64,000 nt of DNA, from positions 1 to 64,000 of the forward strand of contig NZ_FOTI01000005.1 in NCBI RefSeq assembly GCF_900114545.1. Reading direction: 5' to 3'. Below the pieces are notes generated by a model. It was given only the letters and a program-made list of their open reading frames with translations, made no database searches and was not told the origin of the DNA. The DNA comes from Halanaerobium salsuginis (GTDB lineage Bacteria > Bacillota > Halanaerobiia > Halanaerobiales > Halanaerobiaceae). Both the position numbers and the translations under genes were made by a program. This document shows positions 37,760-46,730 of this stretch, piece by piece; positions within the stretch are counted from its first letter, which is position 1, and every line of letters starts with the position of its first letter.

Positions 37760-38368
37760 ATGGAATTATTACTTGCCTATCTACCGACATTAATTATTCT
37801 GTTTGTTATTTTCAGGAATATATATTTATTAATCAAAAAGCTGAGCGGCTTTGCCGGTAAAGCAGATAATAATGAAATCGAAATTCCTGCTGATGATAGC
37901 CAGAAAGTTGGCAGAAAGGATATTGAAGCTGAACAAAGATTAGAAAAATTTGATCAGCAGGCTGATGTGGAAGCTGACTGGTTTGCTGAAACAGAACTCG
38001 AACTTGAAAATTTAATTGATGCAGAAGATAAATTTTTTGTTTCTGATAATAATAGTTTTTCTAATAGTGATTCTGATGCAAATTCAGCTGAGACACTTAG
38101 CCAGCAAAAAGATTCTCTGGCAGTTCGGTTTGAGAAAAGTCAGCGGGAGAAGAAAGCTAAATATGAATTTAAACCTGCTGGATCCAGACGTGAATCGAAA
38201 GCAGCTAAATTTGATCATAATATGAAACAAAATAAGCTAAGAAATGACAGTAAATCTGTCCGGGGAGGGAATAAACTTTTTGCTCAATTTGATAGCTATA
38301 GTGAGGCAGAAAAAGCTATCATTTATTCAGAAATAATTTCAAAACCAGTAGCTAAAAGAAAAGCTTAG
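37760..38368 (+). CDS. Unrecognised membrane-anchored charged protein after floA
   Basis: A 202-residue protein of no family I recognise. One membrane helix at the N-terminus (about 5-27, LLAYLPTLIILFVIFRNIYLLI) is followed by a low-complexity, strongly charged cytoplasmic part: acidic and Asn/Ser-rich to about 115, then basic (KSQREKKAKYEFKPAGSRRE, about 127-146), and a C-terminal FDSYSEAEKAIIYSEIISKP stretch that looks structured. A similar end occurs in short proteins next to floA in other clostridia, but I cannot name it. It starts 28 bases after floA with GAGAGG upstream and ends at a strong terminator, so it is the last gene of the nfeD-floA transcript. Confidence 0.8.
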   Translation: MELLLAYLPTLIILFVIFRNIYLLIKKLSGFAGKADNNEIEIPADDSQKVGRKDIEAEQRLEKFDQQADVEADWFAETELELENLIDAEDKFFVSDNNSFSNSDSDANSAETLSQQKDSLAVRFEKSQREKKAKYEFKPAGSRRESKAAKFDHNMKQNKLRNDSKSVRGGNKLFAQFDSYSEAEKAIIYSEIISKPVAKRKA

Positions 38369-38390
38369 CTTTAAGTAGCGAATTTCATTT

Positions 38391-38423
38391 AAAACTGCGG
38401 CCCCCCTCCGGCTGCAGTTTTTT
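38391..38423 (+). terminator. Intrinsic terminator of the nfeD-floA operon
   Basis: AAAACTGCGGCC (38391-38402) pairs with GGCTGCAGTTTT (38410-38421) over 12 positions with one G-T wobble, C-rich loop, and six T ending at 38423. Confidence 0.92.
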
Positions 38424-38432
38424 CGCTCCAAT

Positions 38433-38460
38433 TTGTTTAAATTGATAAATATGATATAAT
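38433..38460 (+). promoter_or_regulatory. phoH promoter
   Basis: TTGTTT (38433-38438), 16-base spacer, perfect TATAAT (38455-38460). It lies directly after the terminator, so the phoH-era run begins a new transcript. Confidence 0.6.
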
Positions 38461-38499
38461 AATTAGGTGAAGTATTTAGCCTGAGGAGGAATAATTATA

Positions 38500-39462
38500 T
38501 TGACTAAAAAAGAAGATGTTATGGAGATAAATGATTATAATTTAGCTCAGAATTTTTTTGGGCACAATGATCGTAATCTAAAGGCATTAGAAGAAATTCT
38601 TGCAGTAAAGTTAAGTGGACGTGGAACTCAGCTCAGAATTGAAGCAGAAAGTGAGCAGCTATCAGAAAAAATAAAGCTTTTACAAAAGTTATTTTCTCTG
38701 ACAAATACTAAAGAAGAACTATCAACTAGAAAATTGCGTTATGCTGCAGAGATGTTAAAGCGAAATCCTGAGCTTAATTTAAATAAAATTTATGATGAAG
38801 TTATTTTAGAAAATTATAAAGGAAGAAAAATAAAAGCTAAAACCCTGGGTCAAAAATTATATTTAGAAGCTATTAAAAATCGTGATATAGTTTTTTCAAT
38901 TGGACCAGCTGGTACAGGTAAGACTTATCTGGCAATGGTTATGGCTGTTAAAAGACTTTTAAATAATGAAGTTAATCGAATAGTTTTAACCAGACCAGCT
39001 ATTGAAGCTGGTGAAAGCTTGGGGTTTTTACCGGGAGATATGCAGGATAAGGTAGATCCATATTTGAGACCACTTTATGATGCTGTTTATGATATTCTCG
39101 GTCCAGAAAAAGCAAAATTATATCAAGAAAAAGATATAATTGAAGTGGCTCCGTTGGCTTATATGAGAGGTAGAACACTTGATGACTCTTTTGTAATTCT
39201 TGATGAAGCCCAAAATACTACTTTAGAACAGATGAAGATGTTTTTAACAAGAATTGGTTTTAATTCAAAGGCTGTTATTACAGGTGATATTACTCAAATT
39301 GATTTACCAAGTAAAGGAAGATCAGGTTTAGCTACTGTTCAGAAAATACTTAAGAATATTAAAGGAATAGACTTTGTTTATTTGAATCGCAGTGATGTTG
39401 TGCGACACGATCTGGTTAAGGAAATTATTAAAGCCTATGAAAGTTATGAAAGTAGGAAATAA
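38500..39462 (+). CDS. phoH: PhoH family ATPase
   Basis: A 320-residue P-loop protein of the PhoH/YqfE family, ATPases implicated in RNA metabolism but not fully defined. Seen: N-terminal KH-like region (about 15-80), Walker A GPAGTGKT at 135-142, TRPAIEAGESLGFLPGD, Walker B FVILDEAQN, and the TRIGFNSKAVITGD block. TTG at 38500, nine bases after GAGGAGGA, is the likely start. Followed at 2 bases by pgpH, as in Bacillus. Confidence 0.93.
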   Translation: MTKKEDVMEINDYNLAQNFFGHNDRNLKALEEILAVKLSGRGTQLRIEAESEQLSEKIKLLQKLFSLTNTKEELSTRKLRYAAEMLKRNPELNLNKIYDEVILENYKGRKIKAKTLGQKLYLEAIKNRDIVFSIGPAGTGKTYLAMVMAVKRLLNNEVNRIVLTRPAIEAGESLGFLPGDMQDKVDPYLRPLYDAVYDILGPEKAKLYQEKDIIEVAPLAYMRGRTLDDSFVILDEAQNTTLEQMKMFLTRIGFNSKAVITGDITQIDLPSKGRSGLATVQKILKNIKGIDFVYLNRSDVVRHDLVKEIIKAYESYESRK

Positions 39463-39464
39463 TT

Positions 39465-41708
39465 ATGAAATTTATGAAAAAAGTGAGGGTTAAATTACGT
39501 CAGTGGCGTAAGCATTACCTTGATTTTTCCCCGAATACCTATAAGTTTATCTGGGCACTGCTATTTTTTATCTTAATTAGTTTAAGTCTTAACCTAGATT
39601 TAATACCTAATCAAATAGATCTTCAGGCTGGTGAAGTTAGCAGTCGTGATTTAACTGCCCCGAAAACTATAACTTTTATTGATGAAAGCAGCACTGCCAG
39701 GCTAAAACAGCAGGCAGCTAATACTGCTCCTCGAGTCTATGAAGAAGATAGCACAGTTGATCAAGAAATACAAAATAAGCTTAATTCTTTATTTGCTTCA
39801 GTTATTAAGCAGCGCCAGCTTTATCTAATTGATAAACTAGAATTATCAGGTTCTGAGCAAAATAGTCAGTCTGCAGAAGAATTAATGGCTGAGAATAGAT
39901 CATCTTTTACACCTGAATTTTTTAGAACAGAGCTGACAAAACTATCTGCTTCAGATCGAATGGCAATTGCAAATTCAGTTAGAAATGAAATAAAATTTGA
40001 ACTTGGTCGCCAGACTATCTTGAATTTAATTCCCCGACCAGAACAGGATTTGCTCGATTTTAAAAATGAAATCAGTTTATTGCTGGAAAATGAATTAACA
40101 AATCGTATTTTACCATCAGAACTAGATGGAGTTAAAACTAAACTTAATAATTCTATTTTAGAATTAGATCTTTCAAATCAGCAAAAAGAGACTGCAGCTC
40201 AAATAACAGATAGTTTAATTGCTGCTAATATGTTTCTAAATATTGAAGAAACAGAAAAAAGGCGCAAAGAGGCTATTGCTGATATAGAGCCAGTCGAAAA
40301 AACTGTCCGGCAGGGAGAAATAATTGTTCGTAAAGGTGATGTAGTAACAGAGCAGGAAATTAATATATTAGAACGGCTGGGTTTGCAGAAAACAGGTATT
40401 GATTATTATAATATTTTAGGTCGTCTGATTATTGAATTTATATTAATTGTCTTACTTGGCTTTTATTTTTATAAATATCAGTCACGAATCTGGCATGATA
40501 ATTCAAAATTATTATTGATTGAATTGTTAATTTTTATTGTTATTTTATTAGCTAAAATCTTCACTCTTTTTCAGAATTCCTTAGTTGATTACATGGTACC
40601 AACAGCAATAGCTTCTATTTTATTGACTGTTTTAATTGGTAGTGATACGGCTTTAATTACTACTTTATTTCTCAGTTTATTATTAGCCCCAATTTATGAT
40701 CTTAATTTTAGCATAGTTTTAACTTCTATTTTGGCTGGCCTGGTAGGGATCTTTAGTGTTAGTAAAGTTAAAGAACGAGGCGATATTATTCGAGCTGGAC
40801 TAAATGTTAGCCTGGCTTTATTTTTCTTAATTGGCGGCCTTTATTTATTACAGGATAATAGAGAATTGAGTTATCTGGCCTGGACTATTAGTGGTGGTAT
40901 TATTAATGGTATTCTAGTTGCTGTACTGGCTAATGGCCTGCTGCCTTATCTAGAAGATCTGTTTAATATGACAAGTTCAGTTAAATTGCTCGAACTATCT
41001 AATCCCAGCCAGCCTGTTTTAAAACGACTTCTGGTTGAAGCTCCGGGGACTTATCATCATAGTATTATTGTGGGCAATTTAGCAGAAACTGCAGCTGAAG
41101 ATATAGGGGCGAATTCACTATTAGCCAGAGCTGCTGCTTATTATCATGATATAGGGAAACTGAAAAGACCTTATTTTTTTTCTGATAATCAATTTGGAGG
41201 AGAAAACCCACACGATAAAACTTCTCCTAATTTAAGTGCTTTAATAATCAAATCACATGTTAAAGATGGAGTTGAAATGGCAAGAGAAGTTGGTTTACCC
41301 CAGGAGATAATTGCTATTATTCAGCAGCATCATGGAACAAATTTAATTTCTTATTTTTATCAGCAGGCTCTACAGTCAAATAGGCATGATGATATTGAGA
41401 AAAAAGATTTTAGCTATGATGGGCCTGAACCACAGAGTAGAGAAGCTGCTATAATTATGTTAGCAGATATTACAGAAGCTGCTGTCAGATCAAAAAAATT
41501 TAATAAAAATAATCATGATCGGATAGAGGGGTTTGTAAGAGGATTAATTAAGGATAAGTTAATTGAAAATCAGCTTGATAAATCAGAATTAACTTTAAGC
41601 GATCTAGATACAATTGCCAAAAGTTTTGTTAAAGTCTTAACAGGTATTTATCATCAAAGAATTGAGTATCCAGAACATCTGCTTAAAGAAGTGAAAGGTG
41701 GTAATTAA
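39465..41708 (+). CDS. pgpH: 7TM-HD cyclic-di-AMP phosphodiesterase PgpH
   Basis: A 747-residue membrane protein that breaks down the signal c-di-AMP. One N-terminal membrane helix (about 24-44), a large extracytoplasmic 7TMR-HDED domain (about 55-300), seven membrane helices (about 305-490), then the cytoplasmic HD domain with H561-D562 in YYHDIGKLKRPYFF and later QHHGTNLISYFY. Matches YqfF/PgpH. The extracellular domain may sense a ligand. c-di-AMP controls potassium and osmolyte transport, relevant for a possible halophile. Confidence 0.94.
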   Translation: MKFMKKVRVKLRQWRKHYLDFSPNTYKFIWALLFFILISLSLNLDLIPNQIDLQAGEVSSRDLTAPKTITFIDESSTARLKQQAANTAPRVYEEDSTVDQEIQNKLNSLFASVIKQRQLYLIDKLELSGSEQNSQSAEELMAENRSSFTPEFFRTELTKLSASDRMAIANSVRNEIKFELGRQTILNLIPRPEQDLLDFKNEISLLLENELTNRILPSELDGVKTKLNNSILELDLSNQQKETAAQITDSLIAANMFLNIEETEKRRKEAIADIEPVEKTVRQGEIIVRKGDVVTEQEINILERLGLQKTGIDYYNILGRLIIEFILIVLLGFYFYKYQSRIWHDNSKLLLIELLIFIVILLAKIFTLFQNSLVDYMVPTAIASILLTVLIGSDTALITTLFLSLLLAPIYDLNFSIVLTSILAGLVGIFSVSKVKERGDIIRAGLNVSLALFFLIGGLYLLQDNRELSYLAWTISGGIINGILVAVLANGLLPYLEDLFNMTSSVKLLELSNPSQPVLKRLLVEAPGTYHHSIIVGNLAETAAEDIGANSLLARAAAYYHDIGKLKRPYFFSDNQFGGENPHDKTSPNLSALIIKSHVKDGVEMAREVGLPQEIIAIIQQHHGTNLISYFYQQALQSNRHDDIEKKDFSYDGPEPQSREAAIIMLADITEAAVRSKKFNKNNHDRIEGFVRGLIKDKLIENQLDKSELTLSDLDTIAKSFVKVLTGIYHQRIEYPEHLLKEVKGGN

Positions 41709-41710
41709 GA

Positions 41711-42139
41711 GTGATTAATGTCGATTTTAATAATCAACAAGACTTAGAAATTAATCAGGAAATAATTGAACTACTCCGAAAAGTTGTAGTTACAGCAGCT
41801 GATTTTGAAGGCTATAGTGGTGGAGAAGTCAGCATTGCTTTTGTAAAAAATAAACAGATTAAAGAACTAAACTCTAAATATCGTGCTAAAAATGCAGTTA
41901 CTGATGTACTTTCTTTTCCCATTGATGAAGAAGTCCTGGGAGATATAATTATTGCTACTAAAAGAGCAAAAGAACAGGCGGCAGACTATGGTCATTCTTT
42001 TAAAAGAGAACTTGCTTATTTGACTGTTCATGGAATGCTGCATCTTTTTGGTTATGATCATCAAAATGAAAAAGAGAAAAAAGAAATGCGTCAGAAAGAA
42101 GAAAGAGTCTTAACTCAACTTGGCATTGAAAGGGTTTAA
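41711..42139 (+). CDS. ybeY: Endoribonuclease YbeY
   Basis: Zinc-dependent RNase needed for 16S rRNA 3' maturation and ribosome quality control. 142 residues. The zinc site H107-GML-H111-LFGYD-H117 is intact, preceded by NAVTDVLSFP. GTG start directly after pgpH, with AAAGGTGG upstream. Confidence 0.95.
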   Translation: MINVDFNNQQDLEINQEIIELLRKVVVTAADFEGYSGGEVSIAFVKNKQIKELNSKYRAKNAVTDVLSFPIDEEVLGDIIIATKRAKEQAADYGHSFKRELAYLTVHGMLHLFGYDHQNEKEKKEMRQKEERVLTQLGIERV

Positions 42140-42145
42140 ATTAAA

Positions 42146-42850
42146 ATGCAGCTTCTACGTATCATTACAAGTTTTAATTATGCAATTGCTGGTTTAATCC
42201 ATGCTATTAGAACTCAGCGTAATATGCAGCTGCATTTAGCCGCTGCAATCACTGTTTTAGCTTTGAGTTTGTTTTTTGATTTAAATAGATTAGAACTGGG
42301 CTTAATCATTGTTGCTATTGCTTTTGTTATTTTTGCTGAATTAATTAATACTGCTGTTGAAATTATAATTGATATAATTAGTAAAGAATATAATTTCAAA
42401 GCAAGAATTGCCAAAAATATAAGCGCAGCAGCAGTTGTTATTGCTTCAATTAATGCTATCTTTATTGCTTATTTAGTTTTTTTTGATAAGGCCCAACAGC
42501 TTTCATTAGCTCTTATTTTTACAATTAGGCATGAGCCACTCCATTTGATTTTTATTAATCTTGGTTTAATCTTTATTTTAGTAATAACTTTAAAATCAAT
42601 TTTTAGCAGTGGGACACCCCTCAAAGGAGGAATAATAAGTGGTCATACTGCTTTAGCAGCTGCAGCTGTTTTAATGATCTGGTTTTTAACCAGTAACTTT
42701 ATCGCTTTTAGTCTGGCTTCAGTTCTTGCCTTTTTAACAATTCAAAGTCGTCTGGAAGCCGGTACTCATTCAATTAAAGAAGTTTTTAGAGGCGCTTTAC
42801 TTGGGATTATAATTACCTTTATTATTTTTTATTTTTTTAGAATCAACTAG
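42146..42850 (+). CDS. Fusion of undecaprenol kinase (DgkA) and PAP2-like domain
   Basis: A 234-residue membrane protein in two parts. Residues 1-115 are a DgkA-type kinase: N26 to H30, E65-LINTA-VE72-III-D76, three membrane helices. Residues 120-234 resemble a PAP2 phosphatase: I164-S-G-H167 and S201-R-LEAGT-H208-SIK-E212, with membrane helices between. The PAP2 motifs are altered: the first motif has K150-x6-T157-P158 with Thr for Arg, ISGH replaces PSGH, and Glu replaces the last Asp. The kinase makes undecaprenyl phosphate; the C-terminal part could dephosphorylate a lipid phosphate or be a non-catalytic relic. Bacillus has dgkA alone here. Confidence 0.85.
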   Translation: MQLLRIITSFNYAIAGLIHAIRTQRNMQLHLAAAITVLALSLFFDLNRLELGLIIVAIAFVIFAELINTAVEIIIDIISKEYNFKARIAKNISAAAVVIASINAIFIAYLVFFDKAQQLSLALIFTIRHEPLHLIFINLGLIFILVITLKSIFSSGTPLKGGIISGHTALAAAAVLMIWFLTSNFIAFSLASVLAFLTIQSRLEAGTHSIKEVFRGALLGIIITFIIFYFFRIN

Positions 42851-42880
42851 GAAATATAGCTAGGCTCTGGAGGAGATCTT

Positions 42881-44131
42881 ATGTATTTTCATTTATTAGG
42901 CTTATTTTTTTTAATAGTTTTATCGGCTTTCTTTTCTGGCTCTGAAACTGCTTTTATGGCTGTTAATAGAATTAAAATTAAAGAGAGAGTTCAGCAGGGG
43001 GATGAAAATGCTACCAAAGTAGATAAACTGCTGCAAGATCAAACTAAGTTATTAACTACAATTCTAATTGGTAATAATCTAGTTAATATTGCTGCATCTT
43101 CGATTGCAACTGCAATTTCTATAGAAATATTTGGCAGTAAAGGAGTTGGCATTGCTACTGGTATAGTCACTCTTTTAATTCTTGTTTTTGGTGAAATAAC
43201 ACCTAAAGCTTTAGGTAATAATCAGTCAATTGCTTATGCAAAATTTGCTTCTGTTCCTTTATATTATTTAGAAAAAATACTTTTACCATTTATTTTCCTC
43301 TTCACAAGATTAGTTAATATATTTGTGAAAGATAAAAGTTTAATCTCTTCTGCTTTTCTAAGTGAAGAAGAAATTAGGCGCTTTGTTGAAGTTAGCCAGA
43401 AAGAAGGAGTAATTAAAGAAACAGAGCAGGAAATGATTCAGAGTGTATTTGATTTTGATGATACTTTAGTAAAAGAAATTATGATTCCCAGAATTGATAT
43501 GATATGCATAGAAAAAGATTCTTCGCTTGCTGAATTGATTAAATTGGGCGTCGAGAAAGGGCATTCTCGAATTCCTGTTTATGAGAATTCAATTGATAAT
43601 ATAGTTGGTCTTGTTTATATAAAAGATCTACTAGAATTACTAATAGACTCCCAATCAGAAATGGTAATAGCTGATTTTGTTAAACCAATTTATTTTATTC
43701 CAGAAGGAAAACCAATTAATCAACTTTTAGCTGAGATGAAGGAAAGAAAAGAACATATGGCTGTTGTTGTAGACGAATATGGTGGTACATCCGGTTTAAT
43801 TACAATTGAAGATCTGTTAGAAGAAATCGTTGGTGATATTCAAGATGAATTTGATCTTGAAAAAAGTTATATAGAAGTTGTTTCTAATCAGCAGCTGTTG
43901 CTTGATGGTAGAGTAGAGATTGAAGAATTAAATAAGTATTTAGCAGAACCACTAGCTGAAAGTGATGATTATGAAACAATAAGTGGTTTAATTTTGCATC
44001 ATTTGAATCGGGTTCCTGTTAAAGGAGATAAATTAGAGTTGGAAGGCTTAACTTTTATAGTAGAAAATATAATCGACAATCGGATTCGTAAAATAAAATT
44101 AATTAGTGAAACAGAATTAATAATTAGCTAA
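42881..44131 (+). CDS. CNNM/CBS-domain membrane protein (CorC/HlyC family)
   Basis: A 416-residue protein formerly called haemolysin-like. Four-helix CNNM domain (about 1-185, with SAFFSGSETAFMAVNRIKIK), a pair of CBS domains that bind adenine nucleotides (about 200-325, EIMIPRIDMICIE and VVVDEYGGTSGLITIEDLLEEIVGDI), and a C-terminal CorC_HlyC domain (about 340-416). Relatives export magnesium or other cations. GGAGGAGAT before the ATG. This gene is not in the Bacillus order at this site. Confidence 0.9.
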   Translation: MYFHLLGLFFLIVLSAFFSGSETAFMAVNRIKIKERVQQGDENATKVDKLLQDQTKLLTTILIGNNLVNIAASSIATAISIEIFGSKGVGIATGIVTLLILVFGEITPKALGNNQSIAYAKFASVPLYYLEKILLPFIFLFTRLVNIFVKDKSLISSAFLSEEEIRRFVEVSQKEGVIKETEQEMIQSVFDFDDTLVKEIMIPRIDMICIEKDSSLAELIKLGVEKGHSRIPVYENSIDNIVGLVYIKDLLELLIDSQSEMVIADFVKPIYFIPEGKPINQLLAEMKERKEHMAVVVDEYGGTSGLITIEDLLEEIVGDIQDEFDLEKSYIEVVSNQQLLLDGRVEIEELNKYLAEPLAESDDYETISGLILHHLNRVPVKGDKLELEGLTFIVENIIDNRIRKIKLISETELIIS

Positions 44132-44145
44132 ATTGAGGTGAAAAG

Positions 44146-45246
44146 ATGAAGTTTAAATGTAAAATTATGGCAGTTATTATTTTGCTGCTGCTTGTTTTAT
44201 TAACAGGATGTACTAAAAAAGATGATTCACCAGCAGCTATACCGGTTGAAAAATCAATTGATAAAAATAATACTTCTGATTCTCAGCAGGTAGATAAACA
44301 GTTAGATCAGTCAGAAGAAGTACCAGACGAAATAAGCGAAGACTCTGAGCTTGAGCAAGATAGTTACTCTTATAAAGCTAAGTCACCATTTACCGGGCTT
44401 CCTCTGCAAAAAAATTATTATCAAAGAGCATTGGCGGTATCGATAGAAAATTCTCCTGCTGCCAGACCACAGACTGGTCTTGCTCAGGCAGATATTGTTT
44501 ATGAATTTATGCTGGAAGGTGGTATTACACGATTTTTAGCTATTTATTGGCCTGATATCCCGGCTAAAATTGGTCCAATCAGGAGTGCCAGGCCGGCTTT
44601 AATTGAAACAGCAACAGACTATGATGCGCTTTTCTTACATGCTGGAGCCAGTCCAGATGGATTTGCAATGTTGAGTCAGGGAAATGTTTTACATCTTGAT
44701 CAAATTTATCAGAGTAATTATTTCTGGCGAAGTAGTAAAAGGAAAGCGCCTCATAACCTATACTCAGGCAAACCAGTTTTACAGGATTATTTAGCTTCTT
44801 TACAGGCCAAAGAATATCCCGAACAATTTAATTTTTCAACTGTATCTTTGCTAGAAGATTTTACTAAAGCAGAAAATATAACAGTTGATTACTGGGGAAG
44901 TTATTCTGTTTTATATAAATATGATGCTTTACATAATATTTATTTTCGCTACCTAAATGATGTTTCTAACCCACATTTAAATGAGGCTGGTGATCAGCTA
45001 ACAGCTAAAAATATTATTATTCAATATGTAAATATGAAAACCAAAGATTCTGCTGGCAGGCAGGATATTGATCTTAATTCAGGCGGTAAAATTGAACTTT
45101 TTCGGGATGGAACTGTTATTGAAGGTAATTGGATTCGTAAAAATGGTCGGATTAACTATTTAAATAAATCAGGTAAAGAAATAGAATTAAATCCTGGTCA
45201 AACCTGGATTGAAGTAATTAATACTGGAGCTGAAATTATTTATTAA
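44146..45246 (+). CDS. DUF3048 (YerB-like) lipoprotein
   Basis: A 366-residue secreted lipoprotein. Signal peptide ends in the lipobox LLTG-C22, so Cys22 is lipid-modified. A linker rich in Asp, Glu and Gln (about 24-72) leads to the DUF3048 domain: FTGLP, ARPQTGLAQADIVYEFMLEGGITRF, IGPIRSARP, SSKRKAPHNLY and the C-terminal half with LNPGQTWIEVI. Function unknown; YerB of Bacillus is the relative. It follows the CBS protein by 14 bases, so co-expression is likely. Confidence 0.9.
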   Translation: MKFKCKIMAVIILLLLVLLTGCTKKDDSPAAIPVEKSIDKNNTSDSQQVDKQLDQSEEVPDEISEDSELEQDSYSYKAKSPFTGLPLQKNYYQRALAVSIENSPAARPQTGLAQADIVYEFMLEGGITRFLAIYWPDIPAKIGPIRSARPALIETATDYDALFLHAGASPDGFAMLSQGNVLHLDQIYQSNYFWRSSKRKAPHNLYSGKPVLQDYLASLQAKEYPEQFNFSTVSLLEDFTKAENITVDYWGSYSVLYKYDALHNIYFRYLNDVSNPHLNEAGDQLTAKNIIIQYVNMKTKDSAGRQDIDLNSGGKIELFRDGTVIEGNWIRKNGRINYLNKSGKEIELNPGQTWIEVINTGAEIIY

Positions 45247-45287
45247 ACTTATTATTTGGTTTCAAATTTTTGAAAGAGGTGTCTTTT

Positions 45288-45719
45288 ATGGAAAAAAAAT
45301 TAAAAGATAAAATGTTTAAACTTGCTCTAACAGCGCAAAAAAATGCCTATGTTCCATATTCTAAATTTCCTCTGGGAGCTGCTGTTTTAACTGAAGATGG
45401 GTCTATTTATACAGGTGTAAATATTGAAAATGCAGCTTTTGGCTTAACTAATTGTGCAGAACGTTCAGCTATTTTTACAGCTGTTTCTGCTGGTAAACAA
45501 AAAATTGAGGCTTTAGTATTAGTAAGTTCTACTGAACATCCAATTACTCCTTGTGGTTCTTGCCGTCAGGTTATCAAAGAATTTGCTGATCAAGAAATTG
45601 AAATAGTAATGATGACTGAATCTGGTCAAGAATTAACAATGACCAGTACTGAATTACTGCCGGGAGCTTTTACAGATGATTCTATGGAAAAAACAAGGGA
45701 GCAAATTGATGAGTTATAA
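45288..45719 (+). CDS. cdd: Cytidine deaminase
   Basis: Deaminates cytidine and deoxycytidine to uridine forms in salvage. 143 residues. Zinc ligands and catalytic Glu are intact: C56-A-E58 and P88-C89-GS-C92, with NIENAAFGLTNCAERSAIF around the first. The frame opens at a TTG at 45270, but AGAGGTG at 45275 supports the ATG at 45288. Overlaps era, as in Bacillus dgkA-cdd-era. Confidence 0.95.
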   Translation: MEKKLKDKMFKLALTAQKNAYVPYSKFPLGAAVLTEDGSIYTGVNIENAAFGLTNCAERSAIFTAVSAGKQKIEALVLVSSTEHPITPCGSCRQVIKEFADQEIEIVMMTESGQELTMTSTELLPGAFTDDSMEKTREQIDEL

Positions 45720-46590
45720 ATCAGGTTTTGTGACGATTATTGGTCGACCAAATGTTGGAAAGTCAACTTTAATTAATCAATTGATTGGAGAAAAAATTAA
45801 TATTATTTCTCCCCGACCGCAGACAACTAGAAACAGTATTAAAGCTATTTATACAGCTGAAAATGGTCAGGTTATTTTTATTGACACACCAGGTATTCAT
45901 CAACCTAGAAATGAACTGGATAATTATATGCTTGAAGCAGCTTATAATAGTCTAGAAGGAATTGATTTAATTATATTTATTCTTGATGGAAGTACTTATT
46001 GGGGTAAAAATGATCAGCTGATTTACGATCAGATTAAAAATAATAGTAATAAAATAATTTTTGTGATGAATAAAATAGATAAACTGTCTGCTCAGGATTT
46101 AGTCAAAAAGCAGCAGCAGTATAGTCAGAAAGTTGGTCAGGAAGTTATTCCAATTTCTGCTTTAAATAAGAAAAATATTGACACTCTGCTAATGGAAGTT
46201 TTTGACTTTTTGCCAGAAGGACCTCAATATTATCCAGCTGATATGATTACAGATCAGATAGAGCGTTTTGTTTTTGCAGAAATGATTAGAGAAAAAATAT
46301 TTTACTTAACTAGAGATGAAGTTCCTTATGGGGTAGCTGTTATTGTAGAAGAAGTTAAAGAAAGACAAAATGATGATTATTATATTAGGGCTAATATTTA
46401 TGTAGAGAAAAAATCGCATAAAGGAATTATTATTGGTAAAAATGGTAAAATGCTAAAAAAAATAGGCCAGCAGGCCAGGAAAGAAATAGAGAATCTCTTG
46501 CAAACCAAGGTATATCTTGACCTCTGGGTTAAAATTTTGAAAGATTGGCGAGAAAAAGATAATCTGCTCAAAAGAATGGGTTATAAGTAA
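45709..46590 (+). CDS. era: Ribosome assembly GTPase Era
   Basis: Binds the 3' end of 16S rRNA during 30S assembly. 293 residues: GTPase with G1 GRPNVGKS at 12-19, RPQTTRNSIKAIYT switch I, DTPGIH, NKID, and a C-terminal KH domain (about 200-290) with GIIIGKNGKMLKKIGQQARKEIE. Start at 45709 overlaps the end of cdd and follows AAGGGA; the longer frame back to 45676 is inside cdd and rejected. Confidence 0.96.
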   Translation: MSYKSGFVTIIGRPNVGKSTLINQLIGEKINIISPRPQTTRNSIKAIYTAENGQVIFIDTPGIHQPRNELDNYMLEAAYNSLEGIDLIIFILDGSTYWGKNDQLIYDQIKNNSNKIIFVMNKIDKLSAQDLVKKQQQYSQKVGQEVIPISALNKKNIDTLLMEVFDFLPEGPQYYPADMITDQIERFVFAEMIREKIFYLTRDEVPYGVAVIVEEVKERQNDDYYIRANIYVEKKSHKGIIIGKNGKMLKKIGQQARKEIENLLQTKVYLDLWVKILKDWREKDNLLKRMGYK

Positions 46591-46730
46591 AAACTTGCTT
46601 TTCAGATTGCCTATTTGCTGTCCTGCTAAATTTAAGAGAAAAATTAATCAAATTGCAGGACTATGCAGAACTTTGTAGAATATAATTACTGACAAAGTAA
46701 AAATATAAGAATATAAGGAGTGGTTTTTAA

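Noticed and set aside
46681-46717. Promoter before deoC (TATAAT at 46681 or CTGACA/TATAAG at 46689-46717)
   Set aside because: The first lacks a -35; the second would start transcription inside the ribosome site.
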